A stretch of DNA of 10,000 bases from NCBI RefSeq assembly GCF_000188695.1, contig NW_004754924.1, positions 1,626,488 to 1,636,487 on the forward strand, in the 5' to 3' direction. A program made the translations under genes and the position numbers. The notes under the pieces were generated by a model, which saw only the letters and a program-made list of their open reading frames with translations, made no database searches and was not told the DNA's origin. Numbering within the stretch: the stretch's first letter is position 1; each line of letters starts with the position of its first letter. The stretch is from Salpingoeca rosetta. Taxonomy: Eukaryota > Opisthokonta > Choanoflagellata > Craspedida > Salpingoecidae. Below are positions 8,030-10,000 of the stretch, piece by piece.

Positions 8030-9068
8030 ATGGAGGTGTAAGGGCGCGTGAATACAGGCTTCGATCGAGCCACGCCAGCAGAGGCAGAAGTGTGCGCAGC
8101 GTGATACACACACAGACACAGACAGACATACATACACACACATACGCAGCCACACAAGTGCACTCACAGAGGTAGTCGAGGTGAGCGCGGTCAAAGAGCT
8201 CCTTGAGGTACTGCAGCTGCTGGACCGAGGTGTCGATGCACTCCTCGTCTTTGATCCACCGCATCCACAGATCTGCACCAGTGCACACACGTGTGGTTGT
8301 CATAGATGAATGCGGCAACACAGGTGCAATGAAGTGTCGTGCATGCACGCTCTCAGGCGCAAACACATCAACGGCACGTCGCACGGACCTTCGGACAGAG
8401 GGAAGTGTTTGCTGAAGCGTTCACGCGCATGCCTGCACACAGAGAAGGAGATCGAGATCGAGATCGAGATCGAGAAATAGAGCTTCAGTCTGCGTGTGCA
8501 AGGTCAACGAGAAGAAGAAGAGGAGGAGGAGGAGGAGAAGAAGAAGAAGGCGTGCATCGTGCGTCACCGCCTCATGCAGACACAGACACAGGCACAGGCA
8601 CAGGCACACACGCACAGACACACAGATAGACAGACAGGCAGACAGACAGACAGACACACACAGATAGACACAGACACACACGCATGAACTTTTTTTTTTT
8701 CTTTGGACCTGAGCTTCATGAAGTTGCCCTTTGCTTTGAGACATTGGATGTATTCCAAGTGCAGTTCATATTGGTACACGTTGTGGAACAGCTGCGCATC
8801 GATCCAAGACAAAGCACACATTGCGTTCGTGAGCACTGACCGTCTCCATGACAAAGCATGCCACAAAGCATGCACCCAAAGCAAACAACAGTTCTTCTCC
8901 CTCCCTTCCCCCACACAATCTCGTGTGCATGACCCTCTATCTCCCAATCCTTCCCCACAGATATGGCTCCCCACACACCTTTGTTTCGAGGTCTGCGATG
9001 CGTGCGTCCACATCCTGTTCCTCGCCGCCACCACCGCCAGCATCGCCGCTGCCACTGCTGCTGCTCAT
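1117..9068 (-). CDS. SART3: SART3 orthologue, U4/U6 snRNP assembly (recycling) factor, 23 exons, 992 aa
   Basis: SART3 (animal counterpart of yeast Prp24) binds U6 snRNA through RRMs and re-anneals U4/U6 after splicing in the nucleus. Its HAT domain recruits partners such as deubiquitinases, and its C-terminus contacts the U6 LSm ring. Hand assembly gives 23 GT-AG exons, 2979 nt with stop, close to the 963-residue human protein as I know it. Visible order: Gly/acidic N-terminus (1-30), HAT repeats (about 36-580), Lys/Arg linker (about 585-700), RRM1 (707-780; RNP2 VFVKNL, RNP1 KGFAYIEF), RRM2 (800-875; RNP2 VFVKRL, RNP1 RGFAYVEF), RG-rich segment, and SNADF at 978-982. Segments such as [13 protein letters not shown] and [10 protein letters not shown] closely match human SART3. 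Exons (descending): 9068-8979, 8791-8709, 8432-8389, 8272-8168, 7950-7774, 7648-7581, 7430-7371, 7229-7111, 6894-6788, 6565-6417, 6184-5995, 5683-5490, 5259-5122, 4968-4744, 4401-4003, 3820-3785, 3447-3367, 3165-3092, 2776-2653, 2436-2365, 2048-1988, 1791-1647, 1354-1117. The ATG at 9068 is the only in-frame ATG seen before the HAT domain. Confidence 0.95.
1424..1600. repeat. (TG)n microsatellite in SART3 intron 22
   Basis: TG repeats carry TGCG, ACATG and TACG interruptions. From about 1481 to 1599 the tract keeps strict purine-pyrimidine alternation even through the interruptions. On the sense strand it is a CA tract. Confidence 0.9.
1647..1791 (-). CDS. SART3: SART3 exon 22 (residues 866-914), RRM2 end and GR-rich tail
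   Basis: Acceptor TGCCACAG, consensus donor CAAG|GTAAGG. It reads [20 protein letters not shown], then a Gly/Arg/Gln-rich stretch ending [22 protein letters not shown] matches KVAISNPPQRK of human SART3. This reading lies in the one frame without long open extension, because the CA repeats open the other frames. Confidence 0.9.
1801..1882. repeat. (GGT/GAT)n triplet tract in SART3 intron 21
   Basis: The plus strand shows GTGGCGGTGGTGATGATGATG followed by many GGT units. On the sense strand it is a CCA/CAT tract just upstream of the exon 22 acceptor, supplying a C-rich 3' splice-site tract. Confidence 0.85.
1988..2048 (-). CDS. SART3: SART3 exon 21 (residues 846-866), RRM2 helix 2
   Basis: It encodes [20 protein letters not shown] and one base of a Gly codon. 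The pattern (SxxxAxxAI/VMxLD) is the second RRM helix. Acceptor GTTCTGCAG, donor AAAG|GTATGC. Confidence 0.92.
2071..2252. repeat. Long (CA)n microsatellite in SART3 intron 20
   Basis: An almost pure CA run of about 80 bp (2072-2154) is followed by CA with GCAC, CAGA and GACA interruptions to 2252. On the sense strand it is a (TG)n tract ending about 23 nt before the exon 21 acceptor. Confidence 0.92.
2365..2436 (-). CDS. SART3: SART3 exon 20 (residues 822-845), RRM2 RNP1
   Basis: It encodes [20 protein letters not shown] then AYVE, matching HGTVKDLRLVTNRAGKPKGLAYVE of human SART3. The RNP1 octamer RGFAYVEF is completed by the first codon of exon 21. Acceptor CACCACCAG, donor GAG|GTGAGC. Confidence 0.93.
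2527..2625. repeat. CAGACA-type tandem tract in SART3 intron 19
   Basis: The plus strand alternates CACA, GGCA and GACA tetramers, giving a degenerate tetranucleotide array. Confidence 0.8.
2653..2776 (-). CDS. SART3: SART3 exon 19 (residues 780-821), inter-RRM linker and RRM2 start
   Basis: It encodes [19 protein letters not shown], then [20 protein letters not shown] and EQ. VFVKRL is RNP2 of RRM2. [16 protein letters not shown] matches LPFSCTKEELEEICKA of human SART3. Acceptor CCGTGCAG, donor CAG|GTGCGC. Confidence 0.93.
2784..2875. repeat. (GGT)n tract in SART3 intron 18, near acceptor
   Basis: There are repeated GGTGGTGGT blocks separated by GAGAATG. The sense strand reads CCACCACC with CATTCTC spacers, just upstream of the exon 19 acceptor. 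Confidence 0.85.
2974..3084. repeat. (CAT/CAC)n triplet tract in SART3 intron 18, near donor
   Basis: It begins with CATCACCATCACCATCATC, followed by ACC units and then about 20 CAT/ATC units to 3084. It faces the GGT tract of the same intron in complementary orientation. Confidence 0.88.
3092..3165 (-). CDS. SART3: SART3 exon 18 (residues 756-780), end of RRM1
   Basis: It encodes [20 protein letters not shown] then LVDP and part of a Cys codon. It matches KSALQALEMDRKSVEGRPMFVSPC of human SART3. Acceptor TTGTTGCAG, donor CATG|GTCCGT. The donor is set by phase and by restoring the conserved PCVD motif with exon 19. Confidence 0.92.
3367..3447 (-). CDS. SART3: SART3 exon 17 (residues 729-755), RRM1 RNP1
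   Basis: It encodes [20 protein letters not shown] then [15 protein letters not shown] is a full RNP1 octamer with aromatic residues at the RNA-contact positions. Acceptor TGTGCAG, donor GAG|GTGATC, phase 0 at both ends. Confidence 0.93.
3467..3575. repeat. (CA)n/(CAGA) microsatellite in SART3 intron 16
   Basis: Two pure CA runs are separated by CAGACACAGACACAGACA. On the sense strand it is a TG tract about 20 nt upstream of the exon 17 acceptor. Confidence 0.9.
3785..3820 (-). CDS. SART3: SART3 exon 16, 36-nt micro-exon in RRM1 (residues 717-728)
   Basis: It encodes [12 protein letters not shown], helix alpha 1 of RRM1. Acceptor GTCGTCGCAG, donor GAC|GTGGGT. It is flanked by 182- and 337-nt introns full of CA/TG repeats. 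Joined with its neighbours it gives [20 protein letters not shown], a canonical RRM helix. Skipping would keep frame but delete the helix. Confidence 0.88.
3890..3950. repeat. (CA)n microsatellite in SART3 intron 15
   Basis: This is a CA run with GCAC interruptions. On the sense strand it is a TG tract about 50 nt downstream of the exon 15 donor. Confidence 0.9.
4003..4401 (-). CDS. SART3: SART3 exon 15 (residues 584-716), basic linker and start of RRM1
   Basis: This is the longest exon (399 nt). It opens [20 protein letters not shown] and [18 protein letters not shown], a Lys/Arg/Gln-rich stretch likely to contain nuclear localisation signals. MKRAKMDSQ, a His/Gly/Asp-rich stretch ([17 protein letters not shown]) and [12 protein letters not shown] follow; the last is beta strand 1 of RRM1 with RNP2 VFVKNL. 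Donor GCC|GTGCGT. The internal ATG at 4161 is not a gene start. Confidence 0.9.
4467..4732. repeat. Complex CA/CGTACA/GCAC tandem array in SART3 intron 14
   Basis: This is the longest repeat block. CA runs are punctuated by CGTACA, CGCA and CACCCACA modules that recur in similar order. It fills most of the 342-nt intron that precedes the linker exon. Confidence 0.88.
4744..4968 (-). CDS. SART3: SART3 exon 14 (residues 509-583), last HAT repeats
   Basis: It reads [60 protein letters not shown] and ends in an Ala-rich helix. WLPFFHFER and [16 protein letters not shown] correspond to WLEYYNLER and TMERTEGSLEDWD of human SART3. The donor is ambiguous. AAAG|GTCCGC (end 4744) resembles three other GTCC donors in this gene, while GTGAAG nine nt further (end 4735) keeps phase and adds VRT. 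Confidence 0.88.
5045..5080. repeat. Short (TG)n tract in SART3 intron 13
   Basis: The plus strand shows a TCTGTGTG run of about 9 TG units, then CTGTGTG. It is CA on the sense strand. Confidence 0.75.
5122..5259 (-). CDS. SART3: SART3 exon 13 (residues 463-508), HAT repeat
   Basis: Acceptor CACCCCACCAG, donor GAACCT|GTGTGA. It reads [20 protein letters not shown] then [14 protein letters not shown] and [32 protein letters not shown] aligns with EARLCNNMQKARELWDSIMT of human SART3. The loop before VVWEP is longer than in the human protein. Confidence 0.88.
5386..5487. repeat. ACAG/ACAC/GTACAC tandem tract in SART3 intron 12
   Basis: Degenerate GACAGACAAGACA units are followed by GTACACAGACAC units next to the exon 12 donor. 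Confidence 0.75.
5490..5683 (-). CDS. SART3: SART3 exon 12 (residues 398-462), HAT repeat
   Basis: Acceptor CGTCTCCAG, donor TATGAG|GTGTGT. It reads [19 protein letters not shown] then [20 protein letters not shown], ending [23 protein letters not shown] matches DYVEIWQAYLDYLRRR of human SART3. The C-terminal part differs from human SART3 in sequence. Confidence 0.9.
5995..6184 (-). CDS. SART3: SART3 exon 11 (residues 335-398), HAT repeat
   Basis: Acceptor TTGCTCCCAG, donor CCAG|GTAGGC. The correct frame has no upstream ATG. After a Thr/Lys/Ala-rich start it reads [20 protein letters not shown] then [33 protein letters not shown] is nearly identical to RAIRNCPWTVALW of human SART3 and is one of the strongest identifiers of the gene. 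Confidence 0.93.
6220..6330. repeat. (TG)n with duplicated GAGTGCAATGACACGTG unit, SART3 intron 10
   Basis: The motif GTGAGTGCAATGACACGTGTGT occurs near 6222 and again near 6258 (one copy has an extra AC), followed by GTACGTGTG modules and a TG run. Confidence 0.85.
6417..6565 (-). CDS. SART3: SART3 exon 10 (residues 285-334), HAT repeat
   Basis: It encodes [40 protein letters not shown] and [10 protein letters not shown], with donor CTG|GTGAGC. The YxxYIDxE, LYERAV and LWxxYxxYL motifs match YQAYIDFEMKIGD, IFERALVEN and LWIRYSQYL of human SART3. Confidence 0.93.
6692..6733. repeat. (CA)21 microsatellite in SART3 intron 9
   Basis: This is an essentially uninterrupted CA run of about 20 units. 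It is TG on the sense strand. Confidence 0.92.
6788..6894 (-). CDS. SART3: SART3 exon 9 (residues 249-285)
   Basis: Acceptor CACCATCAG, where one base completes the Trp codon. It then reads [20 protein letters not shown] and [15 protein letters not shown], a charged helix matching the human VIQNYNKALQQLEKYKPYEEAL region. The donor ACAG|GTGCAA is weak but is the only one that joins exon 10 in phase. Confidence 0.82.
6902..6956. repeat. (TG)n microsatellite in SART3 intron 8
   Basis: The TG run has one TA interruption. It is CA on the sense strand and ends about 10 nt before the exon 9 acceptor. Confidence 0.92.
7111..7229 (-). CDS. SART3: SART3 exon 8 (residues 210-249)
   Basis: It contains no internal ATG and so escapes ATG-based ORF calling. 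It reads [39 protein letters not shown] and then a split Trp. The RRxLNIP and YxxW pattern matches FRRQLAIPLYDMEATFAEYEEW in human SART3. The donor CAATG|GTACGG is chosen because it gives phase 2 and restores the conserved Trp with exon 9. Downstream reading is Gly/Ser-rich, without homology. Confidence 0.85.
7298..7352. repeat. CACA/CAGA tract in SART3 intron 7
   Basis: The plus strand shows CACACGCACACACAAACACAGG and then GACAGACAGACACACAGACAGACACACG. Confidence 0.75.
7371..7430 (-). CDS. SART3: SART3 exon 7 (residues 190-209)
   Basis: This 60-nt phase-0 exon encodes [20 protein letters not shown]. It aligns with GLALWEAYREFESAIVEA of human SART3, and the usual HAT Trp is replaced by Phe. 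Acceptor CACCCCAG, donor GCA|GTCAGT. Confidence 0.85.
7434..7488. repeat. TG/TATG tract in SART3 intron 6
   Basis: GTGTGTGCG is followed by GTATGTATG and TG runs. On the sense strand it is CA/CATA ending next to the exon 7 acceptor. Confidence 0.8.
7581..7648 (-). CDS. SART3: SART3 exon 6 (residues 167-189)
   Basis: Acceptor CTTGCAG and donor AACAAG|GTGAGC. It encodes [19 protein letters not shown] then HFNK, the helix B of a HAT repeat, equivalent to EKVRSVFERALSSVGLHMTK in human SART3. Splicing at the alternative AG 9 nt later would give an early stop. Confidence 0.85.
7774..7950 (-). CDS. SART3: SART3 exon 5 (residues 108-167) with Asp-rich insert
   Basis: After [18 protein letters not shown] comes a strongly acidic run at residues 134-155 (15 Asp, 3 Glu, 2 Ser, ending EEMD) and then a basic patch (KEDKKKSK). 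Human SART3 has a short Gly-rich loop here (SVGGIGQKGG), so this is an insertion between HAT helices. The acceptor CACACCAG directly abuts a long CA tract on the sense strand. The donor is CTGG|GTGAGA. Confidence 0.88.
7952..8030. repeat. (TG)n microsatellite abutting the exon 5 acceptor, SART3 intron 4
   Basis: This is a near-perfect TG run of about 37 units. On the sense strand the CA repeat runs directly into CCAG|GCC, leaving no ordinary polypyrimidine tract. Confidence 0.92.
8105..8156. repeat. CA/CAGA/CATA tract in SART3 intron 4
   Basis: ACACACACAGACACAGACAG is followed by ACATACATACACACACATACG. It lies in the opposite repeat orientation to the TG run in the same intron. Confidence 0.8.
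8168..8272 (-). CDS. SART3: SART3 exon 4 (residues 73-108), HAT repeat
   Basis: Acceptor GGTGCAG and consensus donor GTGAGT. The reading begins [11 protein letters not shown] and ends FDRAHLDYL. The LWxxWxxDE motif is the classic HAT helix A signature, and [14 protein letters not shown] across the next junction matches FEKAVKDYICPNIW of human SART3. Confidence 0.9.
8389..8432 (-). CDS. SART3: SART3 exon 3 (residues 58-73), 44 nt
   Basis: Acceptor GTGTGCAG and donor CCGAAG|GTCCGT. It encodes [14 protein letters not shown], which matches ARQKMSEIFPLTEE in human SART3 and is diagnostic of the first HAT unit. It was identified only by homology and phase, because it is too short for a simple ORF search. 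Confidence 0.88.
8445..8474. repeat. (GAGATC)n hexanucleotide repeat, about 4.5 copies, SART3 intron 2
   Basis: GAGATC repeats from about 8449 to 8474 without mismatch. Confidence 0.85.
8508..8550. repeat. Purine-only GAA/GAG tract, SART3 intron 2
   Basis: About 40 nt of GAAGAAGAAGAGGAGGAGG type without a pyrimidine. The sense strand is a pure pyrimidine tract. Confidence 0.85.
8576..8700. repeat. CAGACA/GGCACA array followed by T11, SART3 intron 2
   Basis: CACAGACACAGGCACAGGCACA and (GACA)n/(GATA) units continue to about 8684, then a T homopolymer of about 11 at 8690-8700 just downstream of the exon 2 donor. Confidence 0.82.
8709..8791 (-). CDS. SART3: SART3 exon 2 (residues 31-58), first HAT helices
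   Basis: Acceptor GCGCAG (AG 8793-8792) and donor CTCAG|GTCCAA. It reads [20 protein letters not shown] then KGNFMKLR. The order NVYxYxxHxxxI and xGxxxKxR matches the first HAT repeat of human SART3. It ends with two bases of an Arg codon completed by exon 3. Confidence 0.88.
8979..9068 (-). CDS. SART3: SART3 exon 1 (residues 1-30)
   Basis: It encodes [15 protein letters not shown] followed by [15 protein letters not shown], and the donor AAAG|GTGTGT leaves phase 0. The ATG at 9068-9066 has G at -3. A short upstream ATG in another frame (9138-9124, four codons and a stop) could act as a uORF if the transcript starts further upstream. The last residues begin the first helix, which aligns with the human QLEEQL region. 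Confidence 0.85.
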
Positions 9069-9115
9069 CTCTTTTGCTTCTTTGCTTGTCGTTCGTTCGT
9101 TCGTTGTTGACTGGA

Positions 9116-9129
9116 GACTGAATTCAGTC
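9116..9129. repeat. 14-bp perfect palindrome GACTGAATTCAGTC
   Basis: It equals its own reverse complement and lies about 50 bp from the SART3 ATG and 140 bp from the uS17m ATG. Confidence 0.85.
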
Positions 9130-9164
9130 GACACACATTTCTCTCTGTGCTCGTGTTTCGTGTT

Positions 9165-9184
9165 GCTCTCTCTCTCTCTCTCTC
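9165..9184. repeat. (CT)10 repeat
   Basis: About ten CT units in the divergent intergenic region. It may lie in the uS17m 5'UTR or promoter; (CT)n/(GA)n tracts occur in many eukaryotic promoters. Confidence 0.85.
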
Positions 9185-9268
9185 ACGCACACACCTGCAC
9201 ACCTGCACCTCCGCATCTGCGCGCACACAGTCAACGTTTGAACGAGCAAGGAAGGAAGGAAGGGAAGG

Positions 9269-9373
9269 ATGAGGTTGAAGTTGGTGGGGCGTGTGCTGTC
9301 CACAGCAGGCGTGATGCAGAAGACGGCAAAAGTGGAGGTGATCCGATTCGTCAAACACCCTCGTGTGGAAAAG
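9269..9373 (+). CDS. MRPS17: Ribosomal protein uS17, probably mitochondrial, exon 1 (residues 1-35)
   Basis: uS17 is a primary rRNA-binding protein of the small ribosomal subunit. This exon encodes MRLKLVGRVLSTAGVMQKTA then KVEVIRFVKHPRVEK. It shows the start of the uS17 OB fold (xGxVxSxxMxKTxxVxVxRxxxHPxxxK), where the MQKTAKVEV and KHPRV segments match bacterial S17 (MDKTVVVAV, VKHPLYGK). The bacterial-type sequence and 100-residue length point to the organellar rather than the cytosolic protein. There is no long N-terminal presequence; the first 20 residues are basic, and mitochondrial import through them is an inference. Donor AAG|GTGAGC, phase 0. It is divergent from SART3 with 200 bp between starts. 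The ATG is preceded by GGAAGG repeats. Confidence 0.88.
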
Positions 9374-9459
9374 GTGAGCAACAATGAACGCTGGCTTGAC
9401 TCACAACTTGTGCTTGGCGTTGCCAGTCCTCTTTCGTCGTGTCACTGCACTTGGATTTG

Positions 9460-9556
9460 CGTGTGTGTGTATGTATGTATGTATGTATGTATGTGTATGT
9501 ATGTGTGTGTGTATGTGTGTATGTGTATGTGCGTGTGTGTGTTTGTGTGTGTGTGA
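9460..9556. repeat. TG/TATG tract in the uS17m intron
   Basis: GTGTGTGTATGTATGTATG and related units alternate with pure TG to 9556. Confidence 0.88.
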
Positions 9557-9613
9557 GATTCGCTTTGGTTGCTTGTGAACATAGGTTGGTTGGTGGGGTG
9601 ATTGGCACTAGGT

Positions 9614-9674
9614 GCACACACACACACACACACAAGCACGCACACATGCACACACACACACACACACACACACA
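9614..9674. repeat. (CA)n tract in the uS17m intron
   Basis: CA runs are interrupted by AAGCACGCACACATG. It is complementary to the TG tract about 60 nt upstream. Confidence 0.88.
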
Positions 9675-9760
9675 ACCGCATAAATTGTCACGACACCCCT
9701 CTCTGACACTCCCTCACACTCGCTCACACTGTTTGTTTCTGCTTACGCTGCAATTGGCAG

Positions 9761-9958
9761 ATGGTGCGACAGAGGAAGGTGTACATGGTGCACGACGAGT
9801 CAAACAGTCGGATGCCCGGCGACGTTGTGCGTATTGAGGAGTGCCGTCCATTGAGCAAGCGGAAACGGTTCACCATCACAGACATTCTCCGCGAGGAGCA
9901 GCGGCTATTCAACCCCATCACCAACCGCACAGAGACCAAGTACAGCCCGCCCGCGTGA
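9761..9958 (+). CDS. MRPS17: Ribosomal protein uS17, probably mitochondrial, exon 2 (residues 36-100)
   Basis: It begins at ATTGGCAG|ATGGTG and ends at TGA (9956-9958). It encodes MVRQRKVYMVHDESNSRMPG, DVVRIEECRPLSKRKRFTIT and a C-terminal tail ending TKYSPPA. RxRKxYxxHDExNxxxxGDVVxIxExRPLSKxKRxxxxxIL is the core uS17 signature ([32 protein letters not shown] in bacteria). The ATG at the exon start is an internal Met, not a start codon. No polyadenylation signal is visible in the remaining 42 nt. Confidence 0.93.
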   Translation: MVRQRKVYMVHDESNSRMPGDVVRIEECRPLSKRKRFTITDILREEQRLFNPITNRTETKYSPPA

Positions 9959-10000
9959 TGGGCGCTCACGTTGCGCGTCGCCATTGCCATTGCTGCTGTC

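Larger units (their letters stand above)
9069..9268. promoter_or_regulatory. Divergent intergenic region, probable bidirectional promoter
   Basis: Only 200 bp separate the SART3 ATG (minus, 9068) from the uS17m ATG (plus, 9269), so both 5'UTRs and promoters must lie here unless upstream non-coding exons exist. It contains a GTTC repeat (9088-9105), a 14-bp palindrome (9116-9129), a (CT)10 run (9165-9184) and a GGAA repeat (9250-9266). I see no convincing TATA box. Compact head-to-head pairs of housekeeping genes often share a promoter, but activity here is inferred. Confidence 0.6.
9374..9760 (+). other. Intron of uS17m, with TG arm and CA arm
   Basis: A 387-nt phase-0 intron from GTGAGC to ATTGGCAG. 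It contains a TG/TATG tract (about 9460-9556) followed by a CA tract (about 9614-9674), so its RNA could fold back on itself. A C/T-rich stretch (about 9690-9745) precedes the acceptor. Confidence 0.85.

Noticed and set aside
9761..9958. Independent 65-residue gene starting MVRQRKVYMV
   Set aside because: It is only the second half of uS17. The first half lies at 9269-9373 and the intron joins in phase 0.

Overview
This is a eukaryotic nuclear window, GC-rich and dense in introns. Short exons are separated by introns of about 115-390 nt that are packed with CA/TG dinucleotide and other simple repeats. No rRNA, tRNA, transposon, CRISPR array or bacterial operon signal was seen. The compact multi-exon layout, the animal-like SART3 architecture and the repeat-rich introns would suit a unicellular relative of animals such as a choanoflagellate (for example a Salpingoeca-like species). 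That taxon is a low-confidence inference.

Region by region. (1) Positions 1-645, minus strand: the first part of a gene for an unrecognised small multi-pass membrane protein, two exons (334-645 and 1-98), running off the left edge. (2) Positions 646-1116: intergenic or UTR sequence with a 15-bp tandem duplication and a CA tract. (3) Positions 1117-9068, minus strand: one gene that fills 80% of the window, a complete SART3 orthologue (U4/U6 snRNP recycling factor). I could assemble 23 exons by hand. All 22 junctions use GT-AG, every phase closes, and the product is 992 residues. Its order is short Gly/acidic N-terminus, HAT (half-TPR) repeats, basic linker, RRM1, RRM2, Arg/Gly-rich stretch, and a C-terminal SNADF motif like that of human SART3. 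Most of the long THTHTH/CVCVCV open frames in this region are translated intronic microsatellites, not genes. (4) Positions 9069-9268: a 200-bp divergent intergenic region, probably a shared promoter, with a 14-bp perfect palindrome and CT, GTTC and GGAA tracts. (5) Positions 9269-9958, plus strand: a two-exon gene for ribosomal protein uS17, probably the mitochondrial form (MRPS17-like), 100 residues.

The genes are not an operon. SART3 and uS17m are head to head and may share a promoter. The membrane-protein gene lies downstream of SART3 on the same strand. The most unusual aspect is the intron content: nearly every SART3 intron carries a purine-pyrimidine alternating or triplet repeat. Several introns carry both a UG-type and a CA-type arm that could fold into hairpins, and complementary tracts also flank individual exons. 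A D-rich insert inside the HAT domain and a 36-nt micro-exon inside RRM1 are the main protein-level oddities. I found no convincing new molecular system; the novelty lies in gene architecture.
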